A stretch of 64,000 bases of DNA from Xenorhabdus yunnanensis (GTDB lineage Bacteria; Pseudomonadota; Gammaproteobacteria; Enterobacterales; Enterobacteriaceae): positions 1-64,000 of the forward strand of contig NZ_JAQRFI010000023.1 in the NCBI RefSeq assembly GCF_028598805.1, in the 5' to 3' direction. Position numbers and translations under genes: made by a program. Under the pieces are notes generated by a model. It was not told where the DNA came from. It ran no database searches and worked only from the letters and a program-made list of their open reading frames with translations. The stretch's first letter is position 1. The number at the start of each line of letters is the position of its first letter. Below are positions 29,637 through 39,347 of this stretch, piece after piece.

Positions 29637-31025
29637 TTGTTTCTGGCACAGGAAATTATCCGCAAAAAACGTGATGGCTATCCATTGAATGAAGAAGAGA
29701 TACGCTTCTTTATTAACGGGGTCCGCGATAATACAGTTTCCGAAGGGCAAATTGCTGCATTGGCAATGACCATCTATTTCCATGATATGACGATGGAAGA
29801 ACGTGTCGCACTGACATTAGCGATGCGTGATTCTGGTACGGTTTTAGACTGGAAGAAATTGAATTTACCCGGCCCGGTTGTCGATAAACACTCGACGGGC
29901 GGTGTGGGGGATGTCACTTCCCTGATGCTTGGCCCCATGGTAGCGGCCTGTGGGGGATTCGTGCCGATGATATCGGGACGTGGCTTAGGGCATACCGGAG
30001 GTACGCTGGATAAATTGGAGTCTATTCCCGGTTTTGACATCTTTCCTGATGAGCACCGTTTCCGTAACATTATTCGTGATGTGGGCGTTGCCATTATCGG
30101 ACAAACCAGTTCACTGGCACCTGCGGATAAACGTTTTTATGCGACGCGCGATATTACGGCAACAGTGGATTCCATCCCTTTGATTACAGCCTCTATCTTG
30201 GGTAAAAAACTGGCTGAAGGGCTGGATGCTTTAGTCATGGATGTGAAAGTAGGGTCTGGGGCATTTATGCCGACCTACGAACAATCGGAAAAGCTGGCCG
30301 AATCTATCGTTGAAGTTGCCAATGGTGCGGGGTGCAAAACCACAGCATTATTGACAGATATGAATCAAGTCTTGGCATCCAGTGCGGGTAATGCGTTGGA
30401 AGTGCGTGAAGCAGTCCAATTCTTGACGGGGGAATACCGTAACCCTCGGTTATTTGAAGTTACCATGGCGTTATCTGCTGAAATGCTGGTTTCGGGCAAT
30501 CTGGCCATTGATCGTGATGATGCATATCGTAAGTTACAGGCAGCACTGGACAGTGGCAGAGCGGCGGAAACATTTGGTCGCATGGTGGCTGCACAGAAAG
30601 GACCAACTGATTTTGTCGAAAATTACGCCCGCTACCTACCGACTGCGGAATTCATCAAGCCAGTATTGGCCGGACAGGTATTAGACGGACATGTATTAGA
30701 CGGTCAGATATTAGGCGGTCAAAGAGGCATCGTTGCAGAAATGGATACCCGGGCTTTGGGAATATCTGTTGTTGGATTGGGTGGAGGACGTCGTAAGGCG
30801 ACAGATCCTATTAATTACAGTGTGGGGCTGAGTGATATCGTTGCGTTGGGCACAAAAGTGAATGCGGATACACCCTTGGCAATGATTCACGCCAACAGTG
30901 AACATGCTTGGCATGAAGCCGCAGAAACAATCAGTAAGGCCTTTGTTCTTAATAAGAAAACCGTTCTTGAGGAAACAGGAACACAAGCCGCCACACCGAT
31001 GGTTTATCGTCATATCAATGGATAA
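29637..31025 (+). CDS. deoA: Thymidine phosphorylase
   Basis: DeoA converts thymidine and phosphate to thymine and deoxyribose-1-phosphate. The 462-aa protein starts at TTG (GGGAGG upstream), as in E. coli, with [14 protein letters not shown]. The phosphate/substrate motifs are [11 protein letters not shown] (near residue 83) and [16 protein letters not shown]. It is 22 aa longer than the E. coli enzyme; part of the difference is an in-frame tandem repeat of five codons near residue 346 ([15 protein letters not shown]) at 30672-30716. The active site is intact. Confidence 0.97.
   Translation: MFLAQEIIRKKRDGYPLNEEEIRFFINGVRDNTVSEGQIAALAMTIYFHDMTMEERVALTLAMRDSGTVLDWKKLNLPGPVVDKHSTGGVGDVTSLMLGPMVAACGGFVPMISGRGLGHTGGTLDKLESIPGFDIFPDEHRFRNIIRDVGVAIIGQTSSLAPADKRFYATRDITATVDSIPLITASILGKKLAEGLDALVMDVKVGSGAFMPTYEQSEKLAESIVEVANGAGCKTTALLTDMNQVLASSAGNALEVREAVQFLTGEYRNPRLFEVTMALSAEMLVSGNLAIDRDDAYRKLQAALDSGRAAETFGRMVAAQKGPTDFVENYARYLPTAEFIKPVLAGQVLDGHVLDGQILGGQRGIVAEMDTRALGISVVGLGGGRRKATDPINYSVGLSDIVALGTKVNADTPLAMIHANSEHAWHEAAETISKAFVLNKKTVLEETGTQAATPMVYRHING
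30672..30716 (+). repeat. In-frame 15-bp tandem repeat inside deoA
   Basis: GGACAGGTATTAGAC, GGACATGTATTAGAC and GGTCAGATATTAGGC are three consecutive 15-bp units, followed by a partial fourth (GGTCA). They encode repeats of GQVLD type in a segment not found in E. coli DeoA. Confidence 0.88.
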
Positions 31026-31102
31026 ATCAGACAAGAATTGAAATCGATTTTAATAGCTGGCAGTTTCCGCATTGATAGCGTGAATTGACGCAGGAGAAAA
31101 TA

Positions 31103-32326
31103 ATGAAACGTACATTCATCATGGTATTGGATTCCTTTGGTATCGGTGCAAGTGCTGATGCTGAAAAGTTTGGCGACAAGGGATCTAACACTTTAGGGCA
31201 TATTGCAGAACAATGTGCCCGTGGTGAGGCTGATATCGGCCGTAAAGGGCCACTGCACTTGCCAAACCTGAGCCGTCTGGGATTGGGCAAGGCAACGGAA
31301 GAGTCTTGTGGAACTTTCCCGATTGGTTTGGATAAAGATGCCGAAATAATTGGCGCTTATGGTTACGCGAGTGAACTTTCTTCTGGTAAAGACACGCCAT
31401 CAGGCCACTGGGAAATTGCGGGCGTTCCGGTTCTGTTTGACTGGGGCTATTTCCATGACGAAGAAAACAGTTTTCCACAGGAGTTGCTGGATAAACTGGT
31501 CGAGCGCGCAAACCTGCCGGGTTATCTGGGGAACTGTCACTCTTCTGGTACAGTGATTCTGGATAAACTGGGTGAAGAACATATGAAAACCGGTAAGCCG
31601 ATTTTCTACACTTCTGCGGATTCTGTTTTCCAGATTGCATGCCATGAAGAGACATTTGGCTTGGATCGTCTGTATGAGCTGTGTGAAATCGCTCGTGAAG
31701 AGTTGAATATTGGTGATTATAATATTGGCCGCGTGATTGCCCGTCCATTTGTGGGTGATAAAGTAGGGAATTTCCAGCGTACCGGCAACCGCCATGACTT
31801 GGCCGTTGAGCCACCAGCCCCAACTATCCTGAAAAAATTGGTTGATGAAAAGCAGGGTGAAGTAGTTTCCATCGGTAAGATTGCTGATATCTACGCAAAT
31901 GTGGGCATCACCAAAAAGGTCAAGGCGACGGGAATTGATGCTCTGTTTGATGCTTCATTGATTGAAATGGAGCAAGCGGGGGATAACACCATCGTATTTA
32001 CCAACTTTGTTGACTTTGATTCTTCTTACGGCCACCGCCGTGATGTTGCTGGTTACGCGGCAGCACTGGAGTTGTTTGATCGCCGTTTGCCAGAAATGCT
32101 GAAATTGGTTAAAGAAGACGACATTTTGATCTTCACTGCTGACCATGGTTGTGACCCGACTTGGGCGGGCACTGATCACACCCGTGAGCATATTCCAGTT
32201 CTGGTTTACGGGCCTAAAGTTAAACCGGGTTCATTGGGACATCGTGAAACGTTCGCCGACATTGGTCAGACAGTAGCGAAATATTTCGATCTGACGCCAA
32301 TGGATTACGGTAAGTCGATGTTTTAA
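31103..32326 (+). CDS. deoB: Phosphopentomutase
   Basis: DeoB interconverts (deoxy)ribose-1-phosphate and -5-phosphate, linking the phosphorylases to DeoC. The 407-aa alkaline-phosphatase-superfamily enzyme has the metal site in [13 protein letters not shown], the catalytic Thr in [12 protein letters not shown], and the metal ligands ADHGCDPTW and [13 protein letters not shown] 31103 (AGGAG 8 nt upstream) is preferred to an upstream in-frame ATG at 31085. Length matches E. coli (407 aa). Confidence 0.97.
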   Translation: MKRTFIMVLDSFGIGASADAEKFGDKGSNTLGHIAEQCARGEADIGRKGPLHLPNLSRLGLGKATEESCGTFPIGLDKDAEIIGAYGYASELSSGKDTPSGHWEIAGVPVLFDWGYFHDEENSFPQELLDKLVERANLPGYLGNCHSSGTVILDKLGEEHMKTGKPIFYTSADSVFQIACHEETFGLDRLYELCEIAREELNIGDYNIGRVIARPFVGDKVGNFQRTGNRHDLAVEPPAPTILKKLVDEKQGEVVSIGKIADIYANVGITKKVKATGIDALFDASLIEMEQAGDNTIVFTNFVDFDSSYGHRRDVAGYAAALELFDRRLPEMLKLVKEDDILIFTADHGCDPTWAGTDHTREHIPVLVYGPKVKPGSLGHRETFADIGQTVAKYFDLTPMDYGKSMF

Positions 32327-32399
32327 TTTTTTGTGGAGGCCGATGGGACTCCACACTTTCATCTATTTTGATACGTAATAAAAACAAGGAAATAAATGT

Positions 32400-33116
32400 A
32401 TGGCTACCCCACATATTAATGCTGAGATGGGCGATTTTGCTGATGTTGTTTTGATGCCAGGTGATCCACTGCGTGCAAAATACATCGCGGAAACTTTCTT
32501 GGAAGATGCTCGTCAGGTTAACAATGTTCGCGGTATGCTGGGTTTCACCGGTACTTACAAAGGCCGCAGCATCTCTGTTATGGGTCATGGAATGGGTATC
32601 CCATCTTGCTCGATTTATGCCAAAGAACTGATCACTGAATTTGGTGTTAAAAAAATCATCCGCATTGGTTCCTGTGGTGCGGTCAGTGAAGATGTTAAAA
32701 TCCGTGATATCGTGATTGGCATGGGGGCGTGTACCGATTCCAAAGTAAACCGCCTGCGTTTTAAAGATCACGACTTTGCAGCGATTGCTGACTTTGATCT
32801 GGTTCGTAATGCTGTTGATGCGGCCAAAGCGAAGAATATCAACGCGCGTGTTGGTAATCTTTTCTCTGCTGATTTGTTCTATACGCCAGATCCTCAGATG
32901 TTTGACGTCATGGAAAAATACGGCATTCTGGGTGTTGAAATGGAAGCGGCAGGTATTTATGGTGTTGCTGCTGAATTTGGTGCAAAAGCACTGGTTATTT
33001 GTACTGTTTCTGACCATATCCGTACTGGCGAGCAGACTACGGCGGAAGAACGTCAAAATACATTTAATGACATGATTGAGATTGCACTCGAATCCATTTT
33101 GATGGGTGACAATTAA
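32400..33116 (+). CDS. deoD: Purine-nucleoside phosphorylase DeoD
   Basis: DeoD splits purine (deoxy)nucleosides with phosphate; it is a hexamer in the cytoplasm. The 238-aa protein begins [23 protein letters not shown], with the phosphate-binding MPGDPLRAK, the GHGMGIPS segment, the ribose-binding VEMEAAG, and the base-contacting Asp in [13 protein letters not shown] precedes the ATG. It is the last gene of the deo operon, with a strong terminator after it. Confidence 0.98.
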   Translation: MATPHINAEMGDFADVVLMPGDPLRAKYIAETFLEDARQVNNVRGMLGFTGTYKGRSISVMGHGMGIPSCSIYAKELITEFGVKKIIRIGSCGAVSEDVKIRDIVIGMGACTDSKVNRLRFKDHDFAAIADFDLVRNAVDAAKAKNINARVGNLFSADLFYTPDPQMFDVMEKYGILGVEMEAAGIYGVAAEFGAKALVICTVSDHIRTGEQTTAEERQNTFNDMIEIALESILMGDN

Positions 33117-33155
33117 GAAAGCGTAAATAGTTTTAGTCTTTCATTAAAAAATCAT

Positions 33156-33187
33156 AAGCCCTTTTCATTATTGGAAAGGGCTTTTTA
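33156..33187 (+). terminator. Terminator of the deo operon
   Basis: AAGCCCTTT pairs with AAAGGGCTT and is followed by TTTATTT, 40 bp after the deoD stop. Confidence 0.92.
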
Positions 33188-33843
33188 TTTATGAATCGTG
33201 TTTTCATTTTTCATATTTTGTTAATGATAGGTCAGGTCTATTTACTTACGAGTTATCTTATTACTCAATGATTTTATTAAAAAATAAGTAAAAAATAATA
33301 AATTTAACAAAACTAAAACTGTATTTTTTAGTAATTACAATAATTAACAATTAGCTTGATAATTATATTGATCAGGTAAATTTTTTGTATTTATTTTGAC
33401 TTAATCAATAAGGGTGATAATGAAATATAAACATTATGGTTATGTCGAGATAATAAATCGCCCATTATTTTCAGGAAGATAAAGTAGAGCGATAAAGCAA
33501 CGCCAATTAAGATACTAAATTACTAAACATCGTTCGATATAACTTAGGGTAATAATCCGAAATAAAAAAATTATTAGAAAAATACACTACTCATTACACG
33601 TACTTTTTTATAAAAATTCATATTTCATATGATGTTAAGGCACATAACTAGTTTTATCGGCTGAAATTTGACTTAAGGCCTATTATGTAGAATGATATTG
33701 CCGATTTGGTTTATTTTGACCGATTATGATTTATGTCAAAAAACTAAATAATCATTAGCCTAAGTGTCAGAAATTAATTTCTGTGCTTCGGCTTCCCTTT
33801 GACTATAAGTATTTATTTTACAATTAAAGGCATAAGTTAAATT
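33188..33843 (+). other. Upstream region of the fimbrial operon
   Basis: About 650 bp of very AT-rich spacer with no gene-like frame. A candidate promoter is TTGACT (33668-33673), a 17-bp gap, then AATGAT (33691-33696). A perfect 16-bp palindrome CAGAAATTAATTTCTG lies at 33768-33783, 60 bp before the pilin start. No inverted repeats flanking a promoter were found here, so unlike mrp or fim the pilin promoter does not appear to be an invertible switch. Confidence 0.45.
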
Positions 33844-34383
33844 ATGAAACTTAACAAATTGGCGATGGTTTTAGGTTTTGGTGTGGCTTTAACTGCTGGT
33901 ATGGCAAATGCAGCATCTACTCAAGGTGACGGCACAGTTAAATTCACGGGTTCTATTATTAATTCAGTTTGTTCAATCAAAAATAATAATGTTGAAGTTG
34001 ATATGGGGCAAGTGAACAACACTATCCTGCAAAAGGGTGGTGAATCATCTTCTAAAGCTTTCAAAATTGAATTACAAGACTGCGTTCTTGATACTATGAA
34101 AGGTGTAACCACAACTTTCACTGGGCCAGAAGCTGATGGCTCTGTGAAAGGCTTGTTGGCTCTTGAAGGTAGATCGCAAGGTGCTGCAATCATGATCACT
34201 AATCATGGTAACAAGCATATTCCTCTGGGCCAAAAATCAGAAATGATGTCTCTGCACGATGGCGATAACACCCTGAACTTCGCTGCTCGCCTGAAAGGTT
34301 TGCAAGGAGTTGAAGGTGAAAATATAGATGTGAAAACAGGTAGCTTTACTGCTATCGCAAACTTCACTTTGAACTACCTGTAA
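33844..34383 (+). CDS. mrxA: Major fimbrial subunit (MrxA/MrpA-like pilin)
   Basis: This secreted type 1-family pilin polymerises into the fimbrial rod. The 179-aa protein has a 23-aa signal peptide (MKLNKLAMVLGFGVALTAGMANA), an N-terminal donor-strand segment (GDGTVKFTGSIINSVC), the usual two disulfide cysteines (C43 and the Cys in the QDC segment) and the penultimate-Tyr C terminus FTLNYL. It strongly resembles the mrx/mrp pilins of Xenorhabdus and Proteus. It is first in a six-gene operon. A hairpin and a long spacer follow, which usually lets the major pilin be made in excess of downstream proteins. The symbol is by resemblance. Confidence 0.85.
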   Translation: MKLNKLAMVLGFGVALTAGMANAASTQGDGTVKFTGSIINSVCSIKNNNVEVDMGQVNNTILQKGGESSSKAFKIELQDCVLDTMKGVTTTFTGPEADGSVKGLLALEGRSQGAAIMITNHGNKHIPLGQKSEMMSLHDGDNTLNFAARLKGLQGVEGENIDVKTGSFTAIANFTLNYL

Positions 34384-34419
34384 TATTACGATCTGACAGA
34401 TAATTTTTAATAGTTGAAT

Positions 34420-34460
34420 ATCAGGAAACCTATCGCGATTTATATTATGAGTTTCCTGAT
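34420..34460 (+). terminator. Hairpin between pilin and usher genes
   Basis: ATCAGGAAAC and GTTTCCTGAT form a 10-bp stem with a 21-nt loop, 36 bp after the pilin stop. There is no clear T-run. It is likely to be an attenuator or mRNA-stabilising structure that raises pilin levels relative to the assembly genes. Confidence 0.5.
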
Positions 34461-34973
34461 GGTACTTTCAGGGTATTTCTTGAATATCATATGTTAGCAG
34501 AATGGCACTACAGTATTCTGTAATCAGAACAGTGTTATTGATATAAATCAATATTACTAACAATTGAGTAAAAAGAATGTGTCATTAACGAAATGATACC
34601 TATAGAGGTAAATTGAAATACCCTTTTTTATTTATTTGATCTACGGTGTTCTCTATTGGCTGTATTAGGAAAATAAATTTTTTTGCCATTCAAAAGTAAT
34701 TTTTAATGGCATACCGATGGTGACATGCTTTCTCTATTCCCCGCAGTACGGTAAAGCCAGTAAAGCATAAAACAGAGAACGTATTACGGATAAAAGCAGG
34801 ACATGTGGCTACCTCTGCAACCCCAGTATCGGTCAAGGTCCTCAATTTAGAACGATGAATTTTAATGATGCTATGTAATTGGTGATAACTCCTACACACT
34901 TACAAACTTGGTAGTATCAAACAGCGGCTAAATTCAAATTGGATTATTAACGATTCATTGTTTAGAGGGTGCT
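34461..34973. other. Unexplained 510-bp spacer inside the fimbrial operon
   Basis: Unusually long for the gap between a pilin gene and its usher gene. The part from 34690 to 34899 is less AT-rich and carries a 69-codon open frame on the minus strand (contains TGVAEVATCPAF and TVLRGIEKACHHR) that I could not identify. It has no ribosome site and may be a remnant of an inserted or deleted gene. No intact transposase or terminal repeats are seen. Confidence 0.4.
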
Positions 34974-37709
34974 ATGGCTTTGTTTTCAGATTCTATGAAT
35001 CATGCTCTTTTATCTATTAATAAAAAAACGAACAGTAGTAAAAAAACGAATAGTAGTAAAAAAAAGAATAGTAGTAAAAAAACGAACCGTAATAGAAAAA
35101 ACACCTTTAATAAAAACAGAGTGGTTAATAAAAAAAAGATAGCTGACAAAATAAAAATAGATCATTTAATCTACGGAATTAAACCTCTTTTTGCTCTGGT
35201 ATTGTTTGCATTATCGGGTATTCAGGCGGGCTATTCTAAGCCTCCAATTGAATTCAATACCGATGCTCTGGATATCAGTGAACGTGCCAATATTGATTTG
35301 GATAAGTTCGCTCGAGCCGGTTATATCATGCCGGGTAACTATATTATGGGTGTCCGGATGAATCAAAACGAATTCCCGGATATGTATCCTGTCGATTTCA
35401 TTGCGCCACCTGATGATCCAAAAGGTAGCGAAGCCTGTATATCCCCCGAATTAGTGAAGCAAATAGCATTGAAACCGGAGTGGGTAGAAAAACTAGGTTG
35501 GCAGAATAATGAAAAATGCCTCGATTTTAATACCCTACCTGGCACCTCAGCCAGAGGTGATTTGGCTACTTATACGCTTTATTTAATCGTACCTAAAATT
35601 TATCTGGAATATGATTTGCCGGACTGGGACCCACCTTCTCGTTGGGATAATGGGATGCCTGGGTTATTGTTTGATTATAATTTCAATGCCCAAACATCCA
35701 AACCCACTCATGGTAGTAGTAACCAACAGATCAGTGCTAACGGAACTGCGGGGATGAATGCAGGAGCATGGCGTTTTCGGGCGGATTGGCAGGCCAGATA
35801 TAATCACTTGAAAACTCAGCAGGATGATAAACCGGCTTATTCTAGTGGAAGAGATCGTGCTAGTGGAAGAGATCGTGAGTGGGATTGGAGTCGTTACTAC
35901 ATGTACCGTGCGCTTCCCCGCTTAGAAGCGAAATTGACATTGGGTGAGGATTACCTCAATTCCAATATTTTCGATAGCTTTCGCTATACGGGCGTTAGTT
36001 TGGTCACTGATGAAAATATGTTACCACCGAATTTACGTGGATATGCACCGGAAGTCACAGGTGTAGCCCGGACTAATGCCAAGGTAACGGTTAGACAGCA
36101 GGGAAGAGTATTATATGAAACTCAGGTCGCTTCTGGCCCATTTCGGATTCAGGATCTCAGGGATGCCGTGTCAGGAACACTGGATGTCCGAGTTGAAGAG
36201 CAAGATGGTGGTATACAAGAATTTCAGGTTAATACTGCGACTATTCCTTACCTGACCCGCCCCGGCCGAGTGCAGTACAAAGTTGCTGGCGGTCAATCTA
36301 CTAATGACAAACACCGTCGTGAAGGGCCAGCGTTTGGTATGGGGGAATTTTCCTGGGGGATCAACAATGGTTGGTCATTGTATGGCGGCTTTTTGGCAGC
36401 AGGGGACTATAACGCTTTATCGCTGGGGGTCGGTCGTGATCTAATGATGCTTGGTGCACTGTCATTTGACGTGACGGAATCAAGGGCAAGATTACCGAGA
36501 GATAATGCGACTCTTACAGGCGGATCTTATCGCCTCAGTTATTCGAAACGTTTTGATCAATACAATAGCCAAGTGACATTTGCCGGATACCGCTTTTCTG
36601 AACGCGATTTCATGAATATGGGGCAGTATATTGATCGTCGTTATCATAACGTTTCTTCCGATAGTGGCAAAGAACTGTATACCATTATTTTCAATAAACA
36701 ATTTACAGATATCGGTCTGAGTGCCCACCTTAACTATAGCCATCAAACCTACTGGGATCGTCCAACAAATGATCGCTACAACATTTCTTTATCCAAATAT
36801 TTAGATATTGGGCGTTATAAAAATATCAGCGTTAATCTCTCAGCTTACCGCAACAATTTTGACAATAAAAAAGATGATGGCATGTATCTGAATCTTTCCA
36901 TTCCGTGGGGAGAAACCGGCACTATCAGCTACAACAGCATGGTTAATCGTCAGGGCAACTCTCATATGGCGGGTTACTATGGTCGCATTGATGATCGCAA
37001 TAACTATCGTATTTCAGCAGGAACTAACACTGATGGCAAAGCGCTGGTTGATGGTTATTACACTCACTATGGCGATAGGGCGTTATTGACAGCCAGTGCC
37101 AGTTATCAGGACGGTGGCAACACCACTGCTGCACTCGGTTTGCAGGGGGGAATAACTGTAACAGCAAACGGAGCCGCACTGCACCGTATCAATATACCGG
37201 GTGCTACTCGTTTGATGGTAGATACGGAAGGGGTCAGCAATGTGCCTATTCGAGGATTCGGTTCGGCGGTGCATACCAATCACTTTGGTAAAGCTGTGCT
37301 GGTTGATGTGAACAACTACTTCCGTAATACGGCAAATGTTGACTTAGATAACTTACCAGATGATGTAGAGGCGTTACGTTCTGTCCAGCAGGCAACATTG
37401 ACGGAAGGCGCAATTGGTTATCGTAAATTCCAAGTTATGTCAGGGATCAAGACGATGACTATCATCCGTTTACCTGACGGTTCATTCCCACCTTTTGGTG
37501 CTTCTGTCATGAATGCATCTCAACGTGAAATCGGGATTGTCAGTGATGATGGATATGCTTACCTGAGCGGAATGAATCAGGGTGAAAAAATGCAAGTGTA
37601 TTGGGATGGACGTGCCCAGTGCGAGATTACAGTACCGGATGATATTGCGGCAGAATCTTTAACTGCATTTTTGTTACCTTGTCAGTTTTTAAAAGGCGAA
37701 GATAAATAA
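34974..37709 (+). CDS. mrxC: Fimbrial outer-membrane usher (MrxC/MrpC-like)
   Basis: The usher is an outer-membrane pore that receives chaperone-subunit complexes and extrudes the fimbria. The 911-aa protein has the usher layout: N-terminal periplasmic domain (IEFNTDALDISERANIDLDKFARAGYIMPGNY), a beta-barrel with plug, and C-terminal domains (PDGSFPPFGASV ... DDGYAYLSGM). ATG 34974 is supported by GAGGG upstream. The hydrophobic signal segment (PLFALVLFALSGIQA) starts only near residue 70. It is preceded by a basic stretch containing four copies of a KKTNSS-like repeat, encoded by poly-A-rich 18-bp units. This N-terminal extension is unusual for ushers. Confidence 0.92.
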   Translation: MALFSDSMNHALLSINKKTNSSKKTNSSKKKNSSKKTNRNRKNTFNKNRVVNKKKIADKIKIDHLIYGIKPLFALVLFALSGIQAGYSKPPIEFNTDALDISERANIDLDKFARAGYIMPGNYIMGVRMNQNEFPDMYPVDFIAPPDDPKGSEACISPELVKQIALKPEWVEKLGWQNNEKCLDFNTLPGTSARGDLATYTLYLIVPKIYLEYDLPDWDPPSRWDNGMPGLLFDYNFNAQTSKPTHGSSNQQISANGTAGMNAGAWRFRADWQARYNHLKTQQDDKPAYSSGRDRASGRDREWDWSRYYMYRALPRLEAKLTLGEDYLNSNIFDSFRYTGVSLVTDENMLPPNLRGYAPEVTGVARTNAKVTVRQQGRVLYETQVASGPFRIQDLRDAVSGTLDVRVEEQDGGIQEFQVNTATIPYLTRPGRVQYKVAGGQSTNDKHRREGPAFGMGEFSWGINNGWSLYGGFLAAGDYNALSLGVGRDLMMLGALSFDVTESRARLPRDNATLTGGSYRLSYSKRFDQYNSQVTFAGYRFSERDFMNMGQYIDRRYHNVSSDSGKELYTIIFNKQFTDIGLSAHLNYSHQTYWDRPTNDRYNISLSKYLDIGRYKNISVNLSAYRNNFDNKKDDGMYLNLSIPWGETGTISYNSMVNRQGNSHMAGYYGRIDDRNNYRISAGTNTDGKALVDGYYTHYGDRALLTASASYQDGGNTTAALGLQGGITVTANGAALHRINIPGATRLMVDTEGVSNVPIRGFGSAVHTNHFGKAVLVDVNNYFRNTANVDLDNLPDDVEALRSVQQATLTEGAIGYRKFQVMSGIKTMTIIRLPDGSFPPFGASVMNASQREIGIVSDDGYAYLSGMNQGEKMQVYWDGRAQCEITVPDDIAAESLTAFLLPCQFLKGEDK
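35022..35093 (+). repeat. 18-bp poly-A-rich tandem repeat in the usher 5' end
   Basis: Four units of AAAAAAACGAATAGTAGT type (35022-35039, 35040-35057, 35058-35075, 35076-35093). Each contains a run of seven or eight A. They encode KKTNSS, KKTNSS, KKKNSS, KKTNRN. Unit loss or gain keeps the frame; slippage within an A-run would break it. Confidence 0.92.
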
Positions 37710-37841
37710 AATGCAACAAAACAAGCCATAATACCTGTTTTCAATAGCGTATTATATTGCTTTTTTGGCATGGGAAGTGCTGCTATTGGTTAGCACAGCA
37801 ATATAAACCTGAGCTTCTTTTGAGCATGAGCAAATAACACT

Positions 37842-38603
37842 ATGAAACTGAAAAAAATTCTAATGATAACTGCCATTACGGTAACCGGCTTGATGTCAGT
37901 TCATCAGGCAATGGCGGCGATAGCATTGGATCGTACCCGAGTGATTTTTAATGGGGATATGAAATCCGTTAGCCTCAATATTGAAAATCAACATCTTGAT
38001 TTGCCTTATTTGGCCCAGTCATGGATTGAGGATGACAAGGGAAATAAAATCAATGGCCCACTTGTAGTTGTTCCCCCGGTACAGCGTGTTGAAGCCGGAG
38101 CAAAAAGCCAGGTTAAGATTCAAACACTGCCAACAATTGCTCAATTGCCACAAGATCAAGAGAGTTTGTTCTATTTCAACATTCGTGAAATTCCACCACG
38201 CAGTGAGAAGCCTAATGTATTGCAACTTGCTTTGCAGACACGCATCAAATTGTTCTACCGTCCGCAAGCTGTCATTGCACGCCGTATTGATCTTGATAAC
38301 CCATGGCAGGAAAAACTCACCCTGACCCGTCAGGGAAACCAGTATGTGGTGAATAATCCAACACCTTATTACATCACTATTTCAGAAGCATCGAACAAGA
38401 TAGATGGTAAGAGTGCGGATGGCTTTCAGCCTCTCATGCTGGCTCCCAGAAGCAGTGAAAAACTGGGTGGAACAATCAATTCACTGGGTAATGCACCGGT
38501 ACTGACCTACGTCAATGATTATGGCGGGCATCCACAATTAACATTTAACTGTAGTGGCAATACTTGTGTGGTGACAAAAATCGTAACTGAAAAAGCGGGT
38601 TGA
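37842..38603 (+). CDS. mrxD: Periplasmic fimbrial chaperone (PapD-like)
   Basis: The chaperone folds pilin subunits by donor-strand complementation and delivers them to the usher. The 253-aa protein has a signal peptide ending HQAMA, two immunoglobulin-like domains, the conserved ALDRTRVIF strand, and the G1-strand region around LALQTRIKLFYRP with the catalytic Arg/Lys pair pattern. The signature FYFNIREIPP is intact. It is 132 bp after the usher gene in the same operon. Confidence 0.93.
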   Translation: MKLKKILMITAITVTGLMSVHQAMAAIALDRTRVIFNGDMKSVSLNIENQHLDLPYLAQSWIEDDKGNKINGPLVVVPPVQRVEAGAKSQVKIQTLPTIAQLPQDQESLFYFNIREIPPRSEKPNVLQLALQTRIKLFYRPQAVIARRIDLDNPWQEKLTLTRQGNQYVVNNPTPYYITISEASNKIDGKSADGFQPLMLAPRSSEKLGGTINSLGNAPVLTYVNDYGGHPQLTFNCSGNTCVVTKIVTEKAG

Positions 38604-38718
38604 GTTGTGTAGATGATATCCCATCAATAATGATATTGACGGGGTATCAACACAGAACTAGCCGGAATATGGCGAGCTTCTTTCAGTAAATGGTTGGATG
38701 AATGTAGGGTAAATGATA

Positions 38719-39282
38719 ATGGGTTCGTTAAGCATCAAATTATCCAAATATGTATTGCCAGCGCTATTTCTTTTTGGCATTAGCAGCCAGCAAAGTGGAT
38801 ATGCACAAGATAGCCTGCGCCAAGATGTCAAGATTACGCTAACTGTACTTGCTCCTACTTGCTCGATTAAAACGAAAGATAAAAAAATGGAAGTGGAGTT
38901 GGGGAATATTCTTGATCGTGATCTTTATGTGAAACACCGTACAGAAGGCAAGCCATTTTATCTGAATTTAGAGGACTGCGATCCTCGTATAACAAGACGC
39001 CTAAAAATTAAGTTCTTGGGAGAACCGAGTCAAGAGCTACCAGGATTGTTGGCATTTAGCTTTGGCAGTCGTGCATATGGTGCTGCTATTGGTATGGAGA
39101 AGATCGATGGTACTCCAATGCCGTTTAATAAAACCAGTGAATTCCCGTTATTAGCCAATAGCAGAAATAATGTCATTTCATTCAGAGCGTATGTACAAGC
39201 TGAACCTAGTGCTCTTCAACGGAAAAAAATTGGTTCTGGTGAATTCAGTGCAACGGCGACTTTTGAAGTTAATTACGACTAG
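38719..39282 (+). CDS. mrxG: Minor fimbrial subunit (MrpG-like)
   Basis: This type 1-family pilin of 187 aa has a signal peptide (ending SGYAQ), an N-terminal strand with alternating hydrophobics (RQDVKITLTVLAPTC), two cysteines and a C-terminal ATFEVNYD. The ATG at 38719 has AGGGT 8 nt upstream; an in-frame ATG two codons earlier is too close to it. By position between chaperone and adhesin it corresponds to MrpG/MrxG, an adaptor or minor subunit. The symbol is by position and resemblance. Confidence 0.75.
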   Translation: MGSLSIKLSKYVLPALFLFGISSQQSGYAQDSLRQDVKITLTVLAPTCSIKTKDKKMEVELGNILDRDLYVKHRTEGKPFYLNLEDCDPRITRRLKIKFLGEPSQELPGLLAFSFGSRAYGAAIGMEKIDGTPMPFNKTSEFPLLANSRNNVISFRAYVQAEPSALQRKKIGSGEFSATATFEVNYD

Positions 39283-39347
39283 TCATGCTGACTGGTTTTT
39301 CATCCACGATCTTTAGTCAGAATCTGATGCTATTTGGAAAATAAGTT

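Noticed and set aside
33768..33783. Palindrome CAGAAATTAATTTCTG as an arm of an invertible promoter of the pilin gene
   Set aside because: No second copy was found within several hundred bases on either side, and the repeat of the downstream element (TTAGTACCAAACTGTTAAC) does not occur here.
34690..34899. 69-codon minus-strand frame as a real gene inside the fimbrial operon
   Set aside because: No ribosome site or recognisable domain. It is reported only as an unexplained spacer.
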